Both the position numbers and the translations under genes were made by a program. Below are positions 1 to 6,948 of a stretch of DNA of 8,050 nt, piece by piece. The notes below the pieces were generated by a model. That model did not search any database and was not told the DNA's origin. It saw only the letters and a list, made by a program, of their open reading frames with translations. Position 1 is the stretch's first letter. Each line of letters begins with the position of its first letter. The DNA comes from CAYVJW01 sp964451885 (GTDB taxonomy: Bacteria; Patescibacteriota; Gracilibacteria; UBA4473), in the NCBI GenBank assembly GCA_964451885.1, contig CAYVJW010000077.1:1-8050 (forward strand), in the 5' to 3' direction.

Positions 1-51
1 CTTCATTCTACTCATTTCTAATAAATGGGTAAGTTATTTATTTCTAAGTCC

Positions 52-189
52 CTAAGTATTCAAAATCACATTTTCCAATGACAAATCTACCTCAAAATTC
101 TTCTTCAAATCTTTGTAAATCCTAATGGCATCAAAAACCCGCCCAGAAATAAAAAATTGTTTTATTTTATCAAGTAATATCTGACCTTC
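52..189 (-). pseudogene. Short coding-like frame without a normal start; possible gene remnant
   Basis: Downstream of the helicase stop, the minus strand has a 45-codon stretch between an in-frame TAA (190-192) and a TAG (52-54). Its translation looks protein-like: it opens EGQILLDKIKQFF, continues through GRVFDAIRIYKDLKK and ends ENVILNT. It suggests an amphipathic helix-turn-helix similar in character to a TPR hairpin or to the L7/L12 C-terminal type (G-x-x-x-x-AI-x-x-Y). There is no in-frame ATG, GTG or TTG near the beginning; the first in-frame TTG and GTG codons lie in the second half. An AAGAAGG sequence resembling a ribosome binding site sits just before the frame. It may be the tail of a decayed gene, a gene starting at a rare codon such as ATA, or chance. 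The two other minus frames across this stretch are broken by several stops. The rest of 1-199 is AT-rich and shows no convincing terminator. Confidence 0.3.
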
Positions 190-199
190 TTACAAGCTC

Positions 200-3100
200 T
201 TATATCTCCCGAATCATTCGCATCAAATCTTTTGTTGAAAGTTTTGCGCTTCCTTCTGTCCCTTCCAGTAAACTATCAGCTAAATCTCGCTTTTTCTTAT
301 GTAAATTTACTATTTTCTCCTCAATTGAATCCTTTGTCACTAATCGATAAATTGTTACTGGATTTTTTTGTCCTATTCGATGTGCCCGGTCTGAGGCCTG
401 ATCCTCAACTGCGGGATTCCACCAGGGATCCATGTGAATAACATAATTCGCAGCCGTCAAATTTAAACCAACCCCTCCGGCTTTTAAACTAATCAAAAAT
501 AAATCTCCCTCTCCTGCTTGAAATGCCTCGACTCTTTTTTGGCGTTCTTTTAACGGAGTACTGCCATCTAAATACTGGTACTTAATGCCTTTTTTTTCTA
601 TCAGTTCTTTTATGAGCCCCAAATGTCCAACAAACTGACTAAAGACCAAGGCTTTATGGCGATTTTCCAATAGCTCATCTACCACATTTGAAAATAAATT
701 TAGTTTCGAACTTTCAATTGCGCTTTCCGGCATGATTAATTTGGAATGACAACAAGCTCTTCTTAACTTCATTATTTCTGCTAAAATTTTTAAATGAGAC
801 GTTCCAGATGAGTTTTCTTTCATGTTTTCCATATTTTTTATAGCCTGTTGCCTTAGTGCCTCATAGAATGCCGTTTCTTCTTTTGACATATTTACAGATA
901 ATGTAATTTCTGTTTTTGCCGGTAATTCTTCCAGTACGTTGCTTTTTTTACGACGCAAAATGAATGGTTGAATTAATTTTTTTAATTGTTTTTTTGGTTC
1001 CGGAATATTTTTACTTATGGGGAGAGCGTATCGCTCATTAAAACGATCAAGAGAGCCTAATAATCCTGGATTAATAAAAGAAAACAAATTCCAAAGTTCT
1101 CCTAGGTGGTTTTCCATTGGAGTTCCAGTGGTTATCATTTTGAAATCAGCCTGTAACTTCAAAGCAGCCTTTGAGCGTTTTGCGTTAGTATTTTTTATAG
1201 CCTGGGCCTCATCCAATACAATCATATTCCATTTTACACTGGATAATAATTCCAGTTCCTGCTGCATTAATCCATAGCTGCAAACCATTAGATCAAAAGG
1301 TTTCAAATTATTAATCATTTTAGATCTGGCATTGCCTCCCAAAGTCATGGCATTAAGGGATGGTGCAAAACGAGTGGCTTCAACTTCCCAGTTAGCACAA
1401 ACAGAAGCCGGAGCTACTACGAGGATCGGTCCATTTCTTGCTCTATCCAACATAATCGACAAAGCCTGAATAGTTTTTCCTAGTCCCATATCATCCGCCA
1501 GACAAGCTCCCACCCCCATATGGGCTAGTCGACTGATCCAGTTAAATCCTTCGAGCTGATATTCTCGTAATTCTGCTTGAAGGGTAGAAGGAACAACTGG
1601 TCTTATTTCCCGGGCTTCCTGAATTCGAGCCACATTTTGTTTCCAGGATTCATCGACCTTTAATTGATCAATATTATCCGTAAAATCCTGTACTGCCATG
1701 CTGGCCAGCTGGTGAAATTTTACGCCAGACTTTGTTTTGTCAGCAAATGAATTAAAGGTTTTTAGTTGATCTCGAAATTTTTGTGTTAAAGCCAAATACT
1801 GACGATCACCCAAAGGAATAAATCGTGTAGGAGTTGATTCAACCAACTCCAAAAGTTTTTGCATATCTAACATGAGTGATTTATCCAATTTTAATTTTCC
1901 TGAAACAGAAAACCAGTCATTTTCCTTTTTTATCTTTAAAGAAAATTTATCAAAAGAAGCTTGATGCGACACTCGGAATTTTTCGCCTTCCGGCCATTCT
2001 ATTACAATTTTTTTTCTTAATTCTTCAAGCTCAACTAATACTTGCAGGCAATCCTCTGGTACATCAAACATCCATTCGTTTACGGATTTTCCAATTATAT
2101 CTAAGGTAGGACAAGCTGTAATTACTTCTGTTTCCGTTTTTGTCTCTTGGGTTAAATTTCGTTTTGTTTGCACTTTTTGTTCTTTAATTACCGAAATGAT
2201 ATTTTCGCGTCCTTTTCCTGGTTTAAAGTAAGGGCCATCCGTAGAAAATGGTCTTACAAATAATTCCAGCTTTAGGCCATCGCCTAAAGGCAGCAAATGA
2301 ACATAAATACGTTTATCGGCTGAAATTTGGGGAATATCCTGAGCGGCTCCTTCTACGTCAGAATGAACTGTTACAAGAGAAGAAAGATTAGAAACCGTTT
2401 CAATCAATTGTTTTTTTGCTCTTTTGGGAACTGTTAATCCATGTGTGCCAATAGCTTTAGTTATATCTCTATGCGCTTGGCTTATTTCCACCAGTTTATA
2501 ACGAGTCGAGGTCTCTTGGATTAATTGACATTCCAGAGTTGGATCAATCTTTTCGGCAAATTTAATTTCAAATGTATCTCCTTTTTGTTCCACTAAAATT
2601 TCCGGCACATGTTTTAGTAACTCTACTGGCACATCATCAGAACCGGATAAAAACAAAAATGGATGGCCAACCATAGCTTGTAATGCTTTTTCTTTATCAA
2701 ACTCATAAGTAATTCCTCCGTAATACCCATATCGATAGGCATTAATTGTAGCTCCAATACTATGATCTTGAGGAGTCATGGATTTCAATTCTCCGTTCAT
2801 TATTCTTTTTAATGCAACTGGTCTGCCACTTGACCATTTTCCTTTTTTGCCAAGTTTTTGTTCCACGGGAGAAAAGGCAGTACTCCTGGAGTTGGTTTCA
2901 AAATTTACAAACCAGACTAGTCGTGCGGAATTAGCAGAAAATGATGTTTTTGAGGATAAATCAGACAGTATTTTTAATGAACGTTCCCAAGCTTCTTTTT
3001 TTTTATCAAATACTAATATGTGCTGAGTTTTTATTTTTTTTCTGGTGGATTTCTCATACTTGGAAAATTGATCATCTTTGGGATCAATCTGTGTTAATAA

Positions 3101-4348
3101 TGATGCAAACTCAGTGGCAATCCATAAGTATCCCATATTTTTTGCTTTTTTAAATGTTGATATTAGTTTTTTTTGATATTTTTTTAATTTTTCAGGAAAA
3201 AACTGGGAAATTACAATGGATGCAAAAAGTAAGGAAATGCTGTCATTCTCTTTCATATTTTTCATTAAAAAGCTTTCTGCAAGCTCCAATTCGTTTTCCT
3301 CCGCTAAGATGTAGGCCTTCAAACATAAATAAGCTGGCATGAAATTGCTGTTTTGATGATCGCAAAGAGTTATGAATTCTAAAATTTTCGGATACATTTT
3401 TGTATCCTTCATTTTAATCAATGCCAAAAGATAAAATAATCCGCTTAAATTTGAAAAATATATTTTTCTTTTGCCATATACTTTTCTTAAGAACTTTAAG
3501 GCTAATTCAAATTGGTTGATCGCCCGAGGATTTTCTCCACGTAAAAAATATATCCAGGCCAATATTGCTTGCGATTCTGGGGCATCTTCCAAATCTTGTT
3601 TTATTAGTTCTTCTGCTTTGTCCAATTCTCCTTTAAAAATAAAATAATTTGCCAACAAGTTACGAAATTCATGACCATGTTTTATGTCATAATTCTTATA
3701 ATCTGTAACCAACAAAACTTGAGATTCAACTGATCGTAGATTGATCAATTTTGGTAAAAAAATATCAGGAAGGACATCTGCCTGAATCAACAAAGGTAAT
3801 TGTCGAAACCATTCAAGCCGAAAAGGATTGTCAAAAATTGTGTGCGTTAAATTAAATCGTTTGTATGCATCGGGAAAATATCTATAAGCTGTATTAATAG
3901 ATTTAAAAAAGAGGTCCGAGTTTTTTGAGTATAGTCCAATACGGGCATCTCGAATACATCTTGTGATGTTATCAGGTTCAGAGTTCCAACTATATCTATT
4001 AAGTGGAATTATTTCTTGAACCGATTTAATAAAATCTTGAAAATAGTCATTTTTTGATGCTTCAGTAGTAAGTTGTTCGATGATTTTAGAATGACAAGAC
4101 GTCCATTTTCTGTTATCTTCAATTAACAATCCTAATGCTAAAAAATTTTCAATAAGTCGAGATAATTTAGGATGAGTAAAAACTGTATTATTTCCATCAT
4201 TAATGTTGCACATTTTGATACATTTCAGGATATTTCCCGTATTTATCGATTCATAGATTGTGGAACACAACTGAAGTATTTTTTTTTCAAAAAGACTTAA
4301 TTTGTGATAATTGTCCGTGAGTTGTTGATGATTTGGATTGATTTTCAT
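200..4348 (-). CDS. Large SNF2/SWI2-family ATP-dependent DNA helicase/translocase with TPR-like N-terminal region
   Basis: This is a 1382-residue cytoplasmic Snf2-type motor expected to use ATP to move along double-stranded DNA and remodel or strip bound proteins. All motor motifs are present. Lobe 1 has the Q-motif-like LREYQLEGFNW (927-937), Walker A DDMGLGKT (952-959), motif Ia around VVAPASVCANW, the Walker B box DEAQ (1046-1049) and TGTPMEN (1074-1080). Lobe 2 has ALVFSQF (1233-1239), YLDGSTP, LKAGGVGLNLTAAN and DQASDRAHRIGQ (1316-1327). Residues about 225-365 form TPR-like helical hairpins (for example GELDKAEELI, NELELAESFL). Residues about 500-900 resemble the associated region of long bacterial SNF2 proteins (YRYGYYGGITYEF, HPFLFLSG). 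No CxC...CxH SWIM zinc motif is visible. The start at 4348 is the first ATG, with no Shine-Dalgarno; a predicted promoter lies just upstream. The gene is alone on its strand, diverges from the cyclophilin gene, and its N-terminal half is notably AT-rich. The family assignment is firm; the biological role (transcription recycling, repair or defence) is not determined. Confidence 0.96.
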   Translation of the reverse strand: MKINPNHQQLTDNYHKLSLFEKKILQLCSTIYESINTGNILKCIKMCNINDGNNTVFTHPKLSRLIENFLALGLLIEDNRKWTSCHSKIIEQLTTEASKNDYFQDFIKSVQEIIPLNRYSWNSEPDNITRCIRDARIGLYSKNSDLFFKSINTAYRYFPDAYKRFNLTHTIFDNPFRLEWFRQLPLLIQADVLPDIFLPKLINLRSVESQVLLVTDYKNYDIKHGHEFRNLLANYFIFKGELDKAEELIKQDLEDAPESQAILAWIYFLRGENPRAINQFELALKFLRKVYGKRKIYFSNLSGLFYLLALIKMKDTKMYPKILEFITLCDHQNSNFMPAYLCLKAYILAEENELELAESFLMKNMKENDSISLLFASIVISQFFPEKLKKYQKKLISTFKKAKNMGYLWIATEFASLLTQIDPKDDQFSKYEKSTRKKIKTQHILVFDKKKEAWERSLKILSDLSSKTSFSANSARLVWFVNFETNSRSTAFSPVEQKLGKKGKWSSGRPVALKRIMNGELKSMTPQDHSIGATINAYRYGYYGGITYEFDKEKALQAMVGHPFLFLSGSDDVPVELLKHVPEILVEQKGDTFEIKFAEKIDPTLECQLIQETSTRYKLVEISQAHRDITKAIGTHGLTVPKRAKKQLIETVSNLSSLVTVHSDVEGAAQDIPQISADKRIYVHLLPLGDGLKLELFVRPFSTDGPYFKPGKGRENIISVIKEQKVQTKRNLTQETKTETEVITACPTLDIIGKSVNEWMFDVPEDCLQVLVELEELRKKIVIEWPEGEKFRVSHQASFDKFSLKIKKENDWFSVSGKLKLDKSLMLDMQKLLELVESTPTRFIPLGDRQYLALTQKFRDQLKTFNSFADKTKSGVKFHQLASMAVQDFTDNIDQLKVDESWKQNVARIQEAREIRPVVPSTLQAELREYQLEGFNWISRLAHMGVGACLADDMGLGKTIQALSIMLDRARNGPILVVAPASVCANWEVEATRFAPSLNAMTLGGNARSKMINNLKPFDLMVCSYGLMQQELELLSSVKWNMIVLDEAQAIKNTNAKRSKAALKLQADFKMITTGTPMENHLGELWNLFSFINPGLLGSLDRFNERYALPISKNIPEPKKQLKKLIQPFILRRKKSNVLEELPAKTEITLSVNMSKEETAFYEALRQQAIKNMENMKENSSGTSHLKILAEIMKLRRACCHSKLIMPESAIESSKLNLFSNVVDELLENRHKALVFSQFVGHLGLIKELIEKKGIKYQYLDGSTPLKERQKRVEAFQAGEGDLFLISLKAGGVGLNLTAANYVIHMDPWWNPAVEDQASDRAHRIGQKNPVTIYRLVTKDSIEEKIVNLHKKKRDLADSLLEGTEGSAKLSTKDLMRMIREI

Positions 4349-4351
4349 ATA

Positions 4352-4379
4352 ATTACATATTAGGAATAATGAGTATAAT
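4352..4379 (+). promoter_or_regulatory. Predicted sigma70-type promoter of the cyclophilin-SLH gene
   Basis: ATTACA (4352-4357, 4 of 6) and a perfect TATAAT (4374-4379) are separated by 16 bases. Transcription would begin near 4386. This bears on the choice of start codon: the in-frame ATGs at 4369 and 4378 fall inside the promoter and would not be in the mRNA, the ATG at 4387 would give an almost leaderless message, and the ATG at 4429 leaves a leader of about 43 bases. Confidence 0.5.
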
Positions 4380-4400
4380 GGACATTATGAAAAATATTAA
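4372..4400 (-). promoter_or_regulatory. Predicted sigma70-type promoter of the SNF2 helicase gene
   Basis: Read on the minus strand, TTAATA (4395-4400, 4 of 6 matches to TTGACA) lies 17 bases before TATACT (4372-4377, 5 of 6 matches to TATAAT). Transcription would start near 4365 and leave a leader of about 17 bases before the ATG at 4348, with no Shine-Dalgarno. The -10 box shares bases with the -10 box of the opposite promoter. This is a prediction from consensus matching in AT-rich DNA. Confidence 0.45.
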
Positions 4401-4428
4401 TTTCGTCAAAAAAATAGATCAAACCCAA

Positions 4429-5589
4429 ATGAAAACCAAAACAAATATTCGCATTACACTTTTCGCTTTCATCATCTCTTTTTTAATACCTCAAAATCTT
4501 CAAACCCTCGAAGCTGCAGATTTACTCACCCGTGGGCAGGTGACTTTCACCAAGTCCAATCCCATAGCCGTCATAAAAACTGAAGAGGGTTATATCACCC
4601 TCCGCCTCTTCCCGGAACAAACCCCGAAAACCGTTGAAAACTTTATCGGCCTGGTAAAACAAAAAAAATACACCGGAAATGTTTTTCATCGGGTGATAAA
4701 GAATTTCATGATTCAGGGAGGGGATTATGAGAACCAAAACGGAACTGGAGGAAAGAGTATCTGGGGCCGTCCTTTTGAAGACGAATTTTCGGAAGAATTA
4801 AAGCACAAGAGGGGAGTTATCTCCATGGCAAACGCCGGAGCCAACACAAACGGATCCCAGTTTTTTATTACCCAAAGAGCCAGTCATCATCTGGACGGGA
4901 AACATACGGTTTTTGGAGAAGTGATTGAGGGTATGGAAGTCGTAGATAAGATTGCCGGCATTAAAACGGACACAATGGGGCGTCCAGTATTTCCGATAAA
5001 AATGGATATTTCCATGGTTGAAGAAATAGTCGAGGAAGAAATTCCCCGGGAATTTACCGATCAGAATCAAATCCCCCAATGGGCACTGGAGGCTACTAAA
5101 GATTTTGTTGAACGAGGAATTATCAGCGGCAACGAAGACGGTTCTTTCGCCCCGTTCCGTCCGGTAAACCGCGCGGAACTGGCAAAAATAATGGTCTTGG
5201 CGAAAGAAATAGAACTGAGCCAAGGTGATGATTCACACTTTCACGACGTATCTTCAAATGCTTGGTACCATCCATATGTAGAAGCTATTTATGAGCAAGG
5301 CTGGATCGACGGATACCCGGACGGGACTTTCCACCCGGAGCGGACCATTAACCGCGCGGAAATTTCCAAGATTGTATCCAATGCTTTCGGGCTTCAGGAA
5401 CCAGACTCGGGAGAGCTGAGTTTTTTTGACGTACGGGAAACGGATTGGTTTTATCCATATGTGAAGAAGGTTTATAAAAATCAGGTTATGAACCACAACG
5501 GGTTGGGATATTTTTATCCCGGAAAAGCGTTGCAGCGGGCGAGAACGGTGAAGATTGTTTATGATGCGGGGCAAAAAAACGTCAAATAA
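4429..5589 (+). CDS. Exported cyclophilin-type peptidyl-prolyl isomerase with three C-terminal SLH repeats
   Basis: Predicted to catalyse cis-trans isomerisation of prolyl bonds outside the cytoplasmic membrane while held to the S-layer or cell wall. From the chosen start (386 residues), a signal peptide spans about 1-30: a basic start, the hydrophobic ITLFAFIISFLI and a likely cleavage near LEA-AD. A cyclophilin domain (about 45-198) carries the signatures FHRVIKNFMIQGGD (86-99, catalytic Arg88), SQFFIT (143-148) and HLDGKHTVFG (154-163); His replaces the Trp of cyclosporin-sensitive eukaryotic forms, as is usual in bacteria. An acidic linker (EEIVEEEIP) leads to SLH repeats at about 208-262, 271-321 and 332-382. 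The first two keep NRAE (247-250, 308-311); the third has QRART instead. Upstream in-frame ATGs at 4369, 4378 and 4387 exist. I prefer 4429 because it gives an ordinary signal peptide and a normal leader, although no Shine-Dalgarno precedes it; AGGA stands only 3 bases before 4369. The gene converges on the membrane-protein gene with 44 bases between them. Domain calls are very secure, the start is moderately so. Confidence 0.95.
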   Translation: MKTKTNIRITLFAFIISFLIPQNLQTLEAADLLTRGQVTFTKSNPIAVIKTEEGYITLRLFPEQTPKTVENFIGLVKQKKYTGNVFHRVIKNFMIQGGDYENQNGTGGKSIWGRPFEDEFSEELKHKRGVISMANAGANTNGSQFFITQRASHHLDGKHTVFGEVIEGMEVVDKIAGIKTDTMGRPVFPIKMDISMVEEIVEEEIPREFTDQNQIPQWALEATKDFVERGIISGNEDGSFAPFRPVNRAELAKIMVLAKEIELSQGDDSHFHDVSSNAWYHPYVEAIYEQGWIDGYPDGTFHPERTINRAEISKIVSNAFGLQEPDSGELSFFDVRETDWFYPYVKKVYKNQVMNHNGLGYFYPGKALQRARTVKIVYDAGQKNVK

Positions 5590-5624
5590 AAAAGCATCCT
5601 GCAGGGTTATGCACCCTGCAGGAT
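5588..5624 (-). terminator. Rho-independent terminator of the membrane-protein gene, between convergent genes
   Basis: A perfect 12-bp stem (left arm 5596-5607 beginning ATCCTGCAGGG, right arm 5613-5624) closes on a 5-base loop. On the minus strand it is followed after two bases by six T residues (5588-5593) and more T-rich sequence. It begins 9 bases past the membrane-protein stop codon. On the plus strand it follows the cyclophilin stop at 5589 closely but has only TTT after the stem, so it is a weaker terminator in that direction, although the stem may still protect that mRNA end. Confidence 0.85.
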
Positions 5625-5633
5625 TTCGAGATC

Positions 5634-6701
5634 CTATGAGTCGGTGTTGTATTGGGAGTGAACTTTTCCTGTTCCGGACAGAAGAATAGCCAGTTTTTTC
5701 ATGCGCGGAAATTCCAGGGCGGCAACGTAGATGATTACCGTTATGGGGACACAAAGGAGCATTCCCGTTACACCCCAGATGTTAAACCAGAGTGTCAGGG
5801 ATAACAGTATCACTACGCGACTTAGGTTGAGCTTTTGTCCCATCAGGTAAGGATCAAGGATCGACCCAATCACCCATTGGATTGCAAACAGCCCAAAAAA
5901 AACGATAGCAAGAGGACCTGTGAAGCCAAACTGGATTGCCGCCATTATCACAGGGAAGGCACATGCAATAGGTGAGCCTAACGTGGGGATGAAGTTCAAC
6001 AAGAATATGATCAAAGCCCAGAAGGGCGCGAAGTCGATATTCATCCACACCAGAAGTCCGTAACACAACAGCGCCGTAAGGATGCTCACAAACAGCTTGA
6101 TATTGAGATACTTTTCGATGGCCATATTGCTTTTATCAAGCACACTTTTTACTTCCGGAAAATGATCTTCCAATTTCTTCTGAAAAATCATCTGTTCACC
6201 GATGATGAATAGCAGGTAGAGGACGACCATCACTGTGTGGCCCATTACTGTTTTGAAAAATTTGGCCAGATGCGACAGAAGCCAAGGAAGTGACTCGTCC
6301 ACATATCCGTTGAGTTTATCTGTATTGATGTATTTCCCAACCTCCGGATTGGATTGAGAAATCGCGGCGATGTTGATTTTCAACTGATCCTTATAAATCT
6401 GGGTATTTTCGATAACGTTATTGATGTTATTTTGGACGATTTGAAAGACAAACCATCCGAACATTGCCCAGATCGCGACGGACAGGCTTACTGTGGCCCA
6501 GCGGGGAAGGAGGATTCCAATACGTGGGATTCTCTGGAGCCTGTGGGCCAGCGTGTTCATTAGATAATAGATGACGATTGCAATCAACAGAGGTTGCAGC
6601 AGGTTTTTCCCGATGACCATCAAGTACCCTCCCATGATGACCGTTGCCGTGACATAAAAAGTCGTGGCCATTGTTGTTTCCCTTCTTCTCTCAATTTCCA
6701 T
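5634..6701 (-). CDS. AI-2E/PerM-family multi-pass membrane protein (putative transporter)
   Basis: A 355-residue polytopic inner-membrane protein of the AI-2E transporter (PerM/YdiK/TqsA-like) superfamily. Members are linked to export of autoinducer-2 or to cation exchange, but the substrate cannot be read from the sequence. Hydrophobic segments lie near 13-31, 35-52, 69-89, 152-170, 202-221, 224-243, 245-260, 262-280 and 295-327. The soluble stretch after the third segment (about 90-150) is the usual extracytoplasmic domain position. Family signatures are LLNFIPTLGSPIA (about 234-246), DPYLMGQKL (about 283-291) and the late FNIWGVTGMLLCVP region. Length fits the family. The frame is open to an ATG at 6731, but that codon has no ribosome binding site and abuts a hairpin. 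The ATG at 6701 follows AAGGAG by 6 bases and is preferred. The ATG at 6671, 8 bases after GAAGGG, is a credible second choice. It has its own promoter and terminator and is more GC-rich than the helicase gene. Family is firm, function open. Confidence 0.93.
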   Translation of the reverse strand: MEIERRRETTMATTFYVTATVIMGGYLMVIGKNLLQPLLIAIVIYYLMNTLAHRLQRIPRIGILLPRWATVSLSVAIWAMFGWFVFQIVQNNINNVIENTQIYKDQLKINIAAISQSNPEVGKYINTDKLNGYVDESLPWLLSHLAKFFKTVMGHTVMVVLYLLFIIGEQMIFQKKLEDHFPEVKSVLDKSNMAIEKYLNIKLFVSILTALLCYGLLVWMNIDFAPFWALIIFLLNFIPTLGSPIACAFPVIMAAIQFGFTGPLAIVFFGLFAIQWVIGSILDPYLMGQKLNLSRVVILLSLTLWFNIWGVTGMLLCVPITVIIYVAALEFPRMKKLAILLSGTGKVHSQYNTDS

Positions 6702-6707
6702 TTCCAT

Positions 6708-6713
6708 CTCCTT
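6708..6713 (-). promoter_or_regulatory. Ribosome binding site that decides the membrane-protein start
   Basis: AAGGAG on the minus strand lies 6 bases before the ATG at 6701, an optimal Shine-Dalgarno arrangement. A second site, GAAGGG (6680-6685), lies 8 bases before an in-frame ATG at 6671, so two starts 10 codons apart could both be used. No other gene in the window has a comparable site at its start. Confidence 0.7.
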
Positions 6714-6732
6714 ACTCAATAGGATTGACATA

Positions 6733-6762
6733 CGAAGGAAAGACTCAAAGAGTTTTCCTTCG
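6733..6762 (-). promoter_or_regulatory. Leader hairpin upstream of the AI-2E-family gene
   Basis: An inverted repeat forms 13 base pairs with one bulged base (6742) and an AAA/TTT loop (6747-6749). It lies inside the predicted 5' leader of the minus-strand gene, about 20 bases upstream of its AAGGAG site. The arm nearer the gene carries TTTCCTT, which is complementary to AAGGA and could instead pair with the ribosome binding site, so a translation switch is conceivable. On the plus strand a run of six T (6769-6774) follows after 6 bases, so a weak plus-strand terminator is another reading, although no plus-strand gene ends nearby. Confidence 0.5.
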
Positions 6763-6796
6763 CAAACGTTTTTTACGATCTATCAAAGATCAGTAT

Positions 6797-6825
6797 CATA
6801 TAAAACAAAAACACAAAAAAGTCAA
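6797..6825 (-). promoter_or_regulatory. Predicted sigma70-type promoter of the AI-2E-family gene
   Basis: On the minus strand TTGACT (6820-6825, 5 of 6) is followed after 17 bases by TATATG (6797-6802, 4 of 6). Transcription would start near 6790, giving a leader of about 90 bases that contains the hairpin at 6733-6762. A short GATC-N7-GATC inverted repeat (6777-6791) overlaps the expected start site. Confidence 0.5.
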
Positions 6826-6878
6826 TAATTATCACTTGACATTATTACTAAATCATACTAAAGAAAAAAATAAATTAT

Positions 6879-6907
6879 TTGCCTTTCGATTTATTTTATG
6901 TTAAAAT
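6879..6907 (+). promoter_or_regulatory. Predicted sigma70-type promoter of the GLUG-repeat protein gene
   Basis: TTGCCT (6879-6884, 4 of 6) and TAAAAT (6902-6907, 5 of 6) are spaced by 17 bases. Transcription would start near 6914, leaving an A-rich leader of about 35 bases before the ATG at 6949. It also excludes the upstream in-frame ATG at 6898, which lies between the -35 and -10 boxes. A separate perfect TTGACA at 6836-6841 has no good -10 partner. Confidence 0.5.
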
Positions 6908-6948
6908 TACATGTTATTCATTATTTATTAAATAAAAAAAAACAAAAA

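Noticed and set aside
200..4348. SNF2 helicase as part of an antiphage system
   Set aside because: Some defence systems contain SNF2 proteins, but no methylase, nuclease, phospholipase-like or other partner gene is seen in the window, and solitary SNF2 proteins are common in bacteria.
4369..4428. Longer N-terminus for the cyclophilin gene
   Set aside because: The extra 20 residues would precede the signal peptide, and the ATGs at 4369 and 4378 lie inside the predicted promoter. The ATG at 4387 could only be used leaderless. Not fully excluded.
4798..5223. 141-codon open frame on the minus strand
   Set aside because: It lies antisense to the cyclophilin and SLH coding sequence, has no recognisable domain, and is explained by the codon pattern of the real gene.
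5254..5754. 166-codon minus frame spanning the convergent gene ends
   Set aside because: It crosses the terminator and overlaps two well-supported genes, and the translation has no domain character.
6702..6731. ATG at 6731 as start of the AI-2E-family gene
   Set aside because: It has no ribosome binding site and is directly next to a stable hairpin, whereas 6701 has AAGGAG at optimal spacing.
6769..6774. T-run after the 6733-6762 hairpin as a plus-strand terminator
   Set aside because: No plus-strand gene ends upstream, the run is 6 bases away from the stem, and the hairpin fits better as a leader element of the minus-strand gene.
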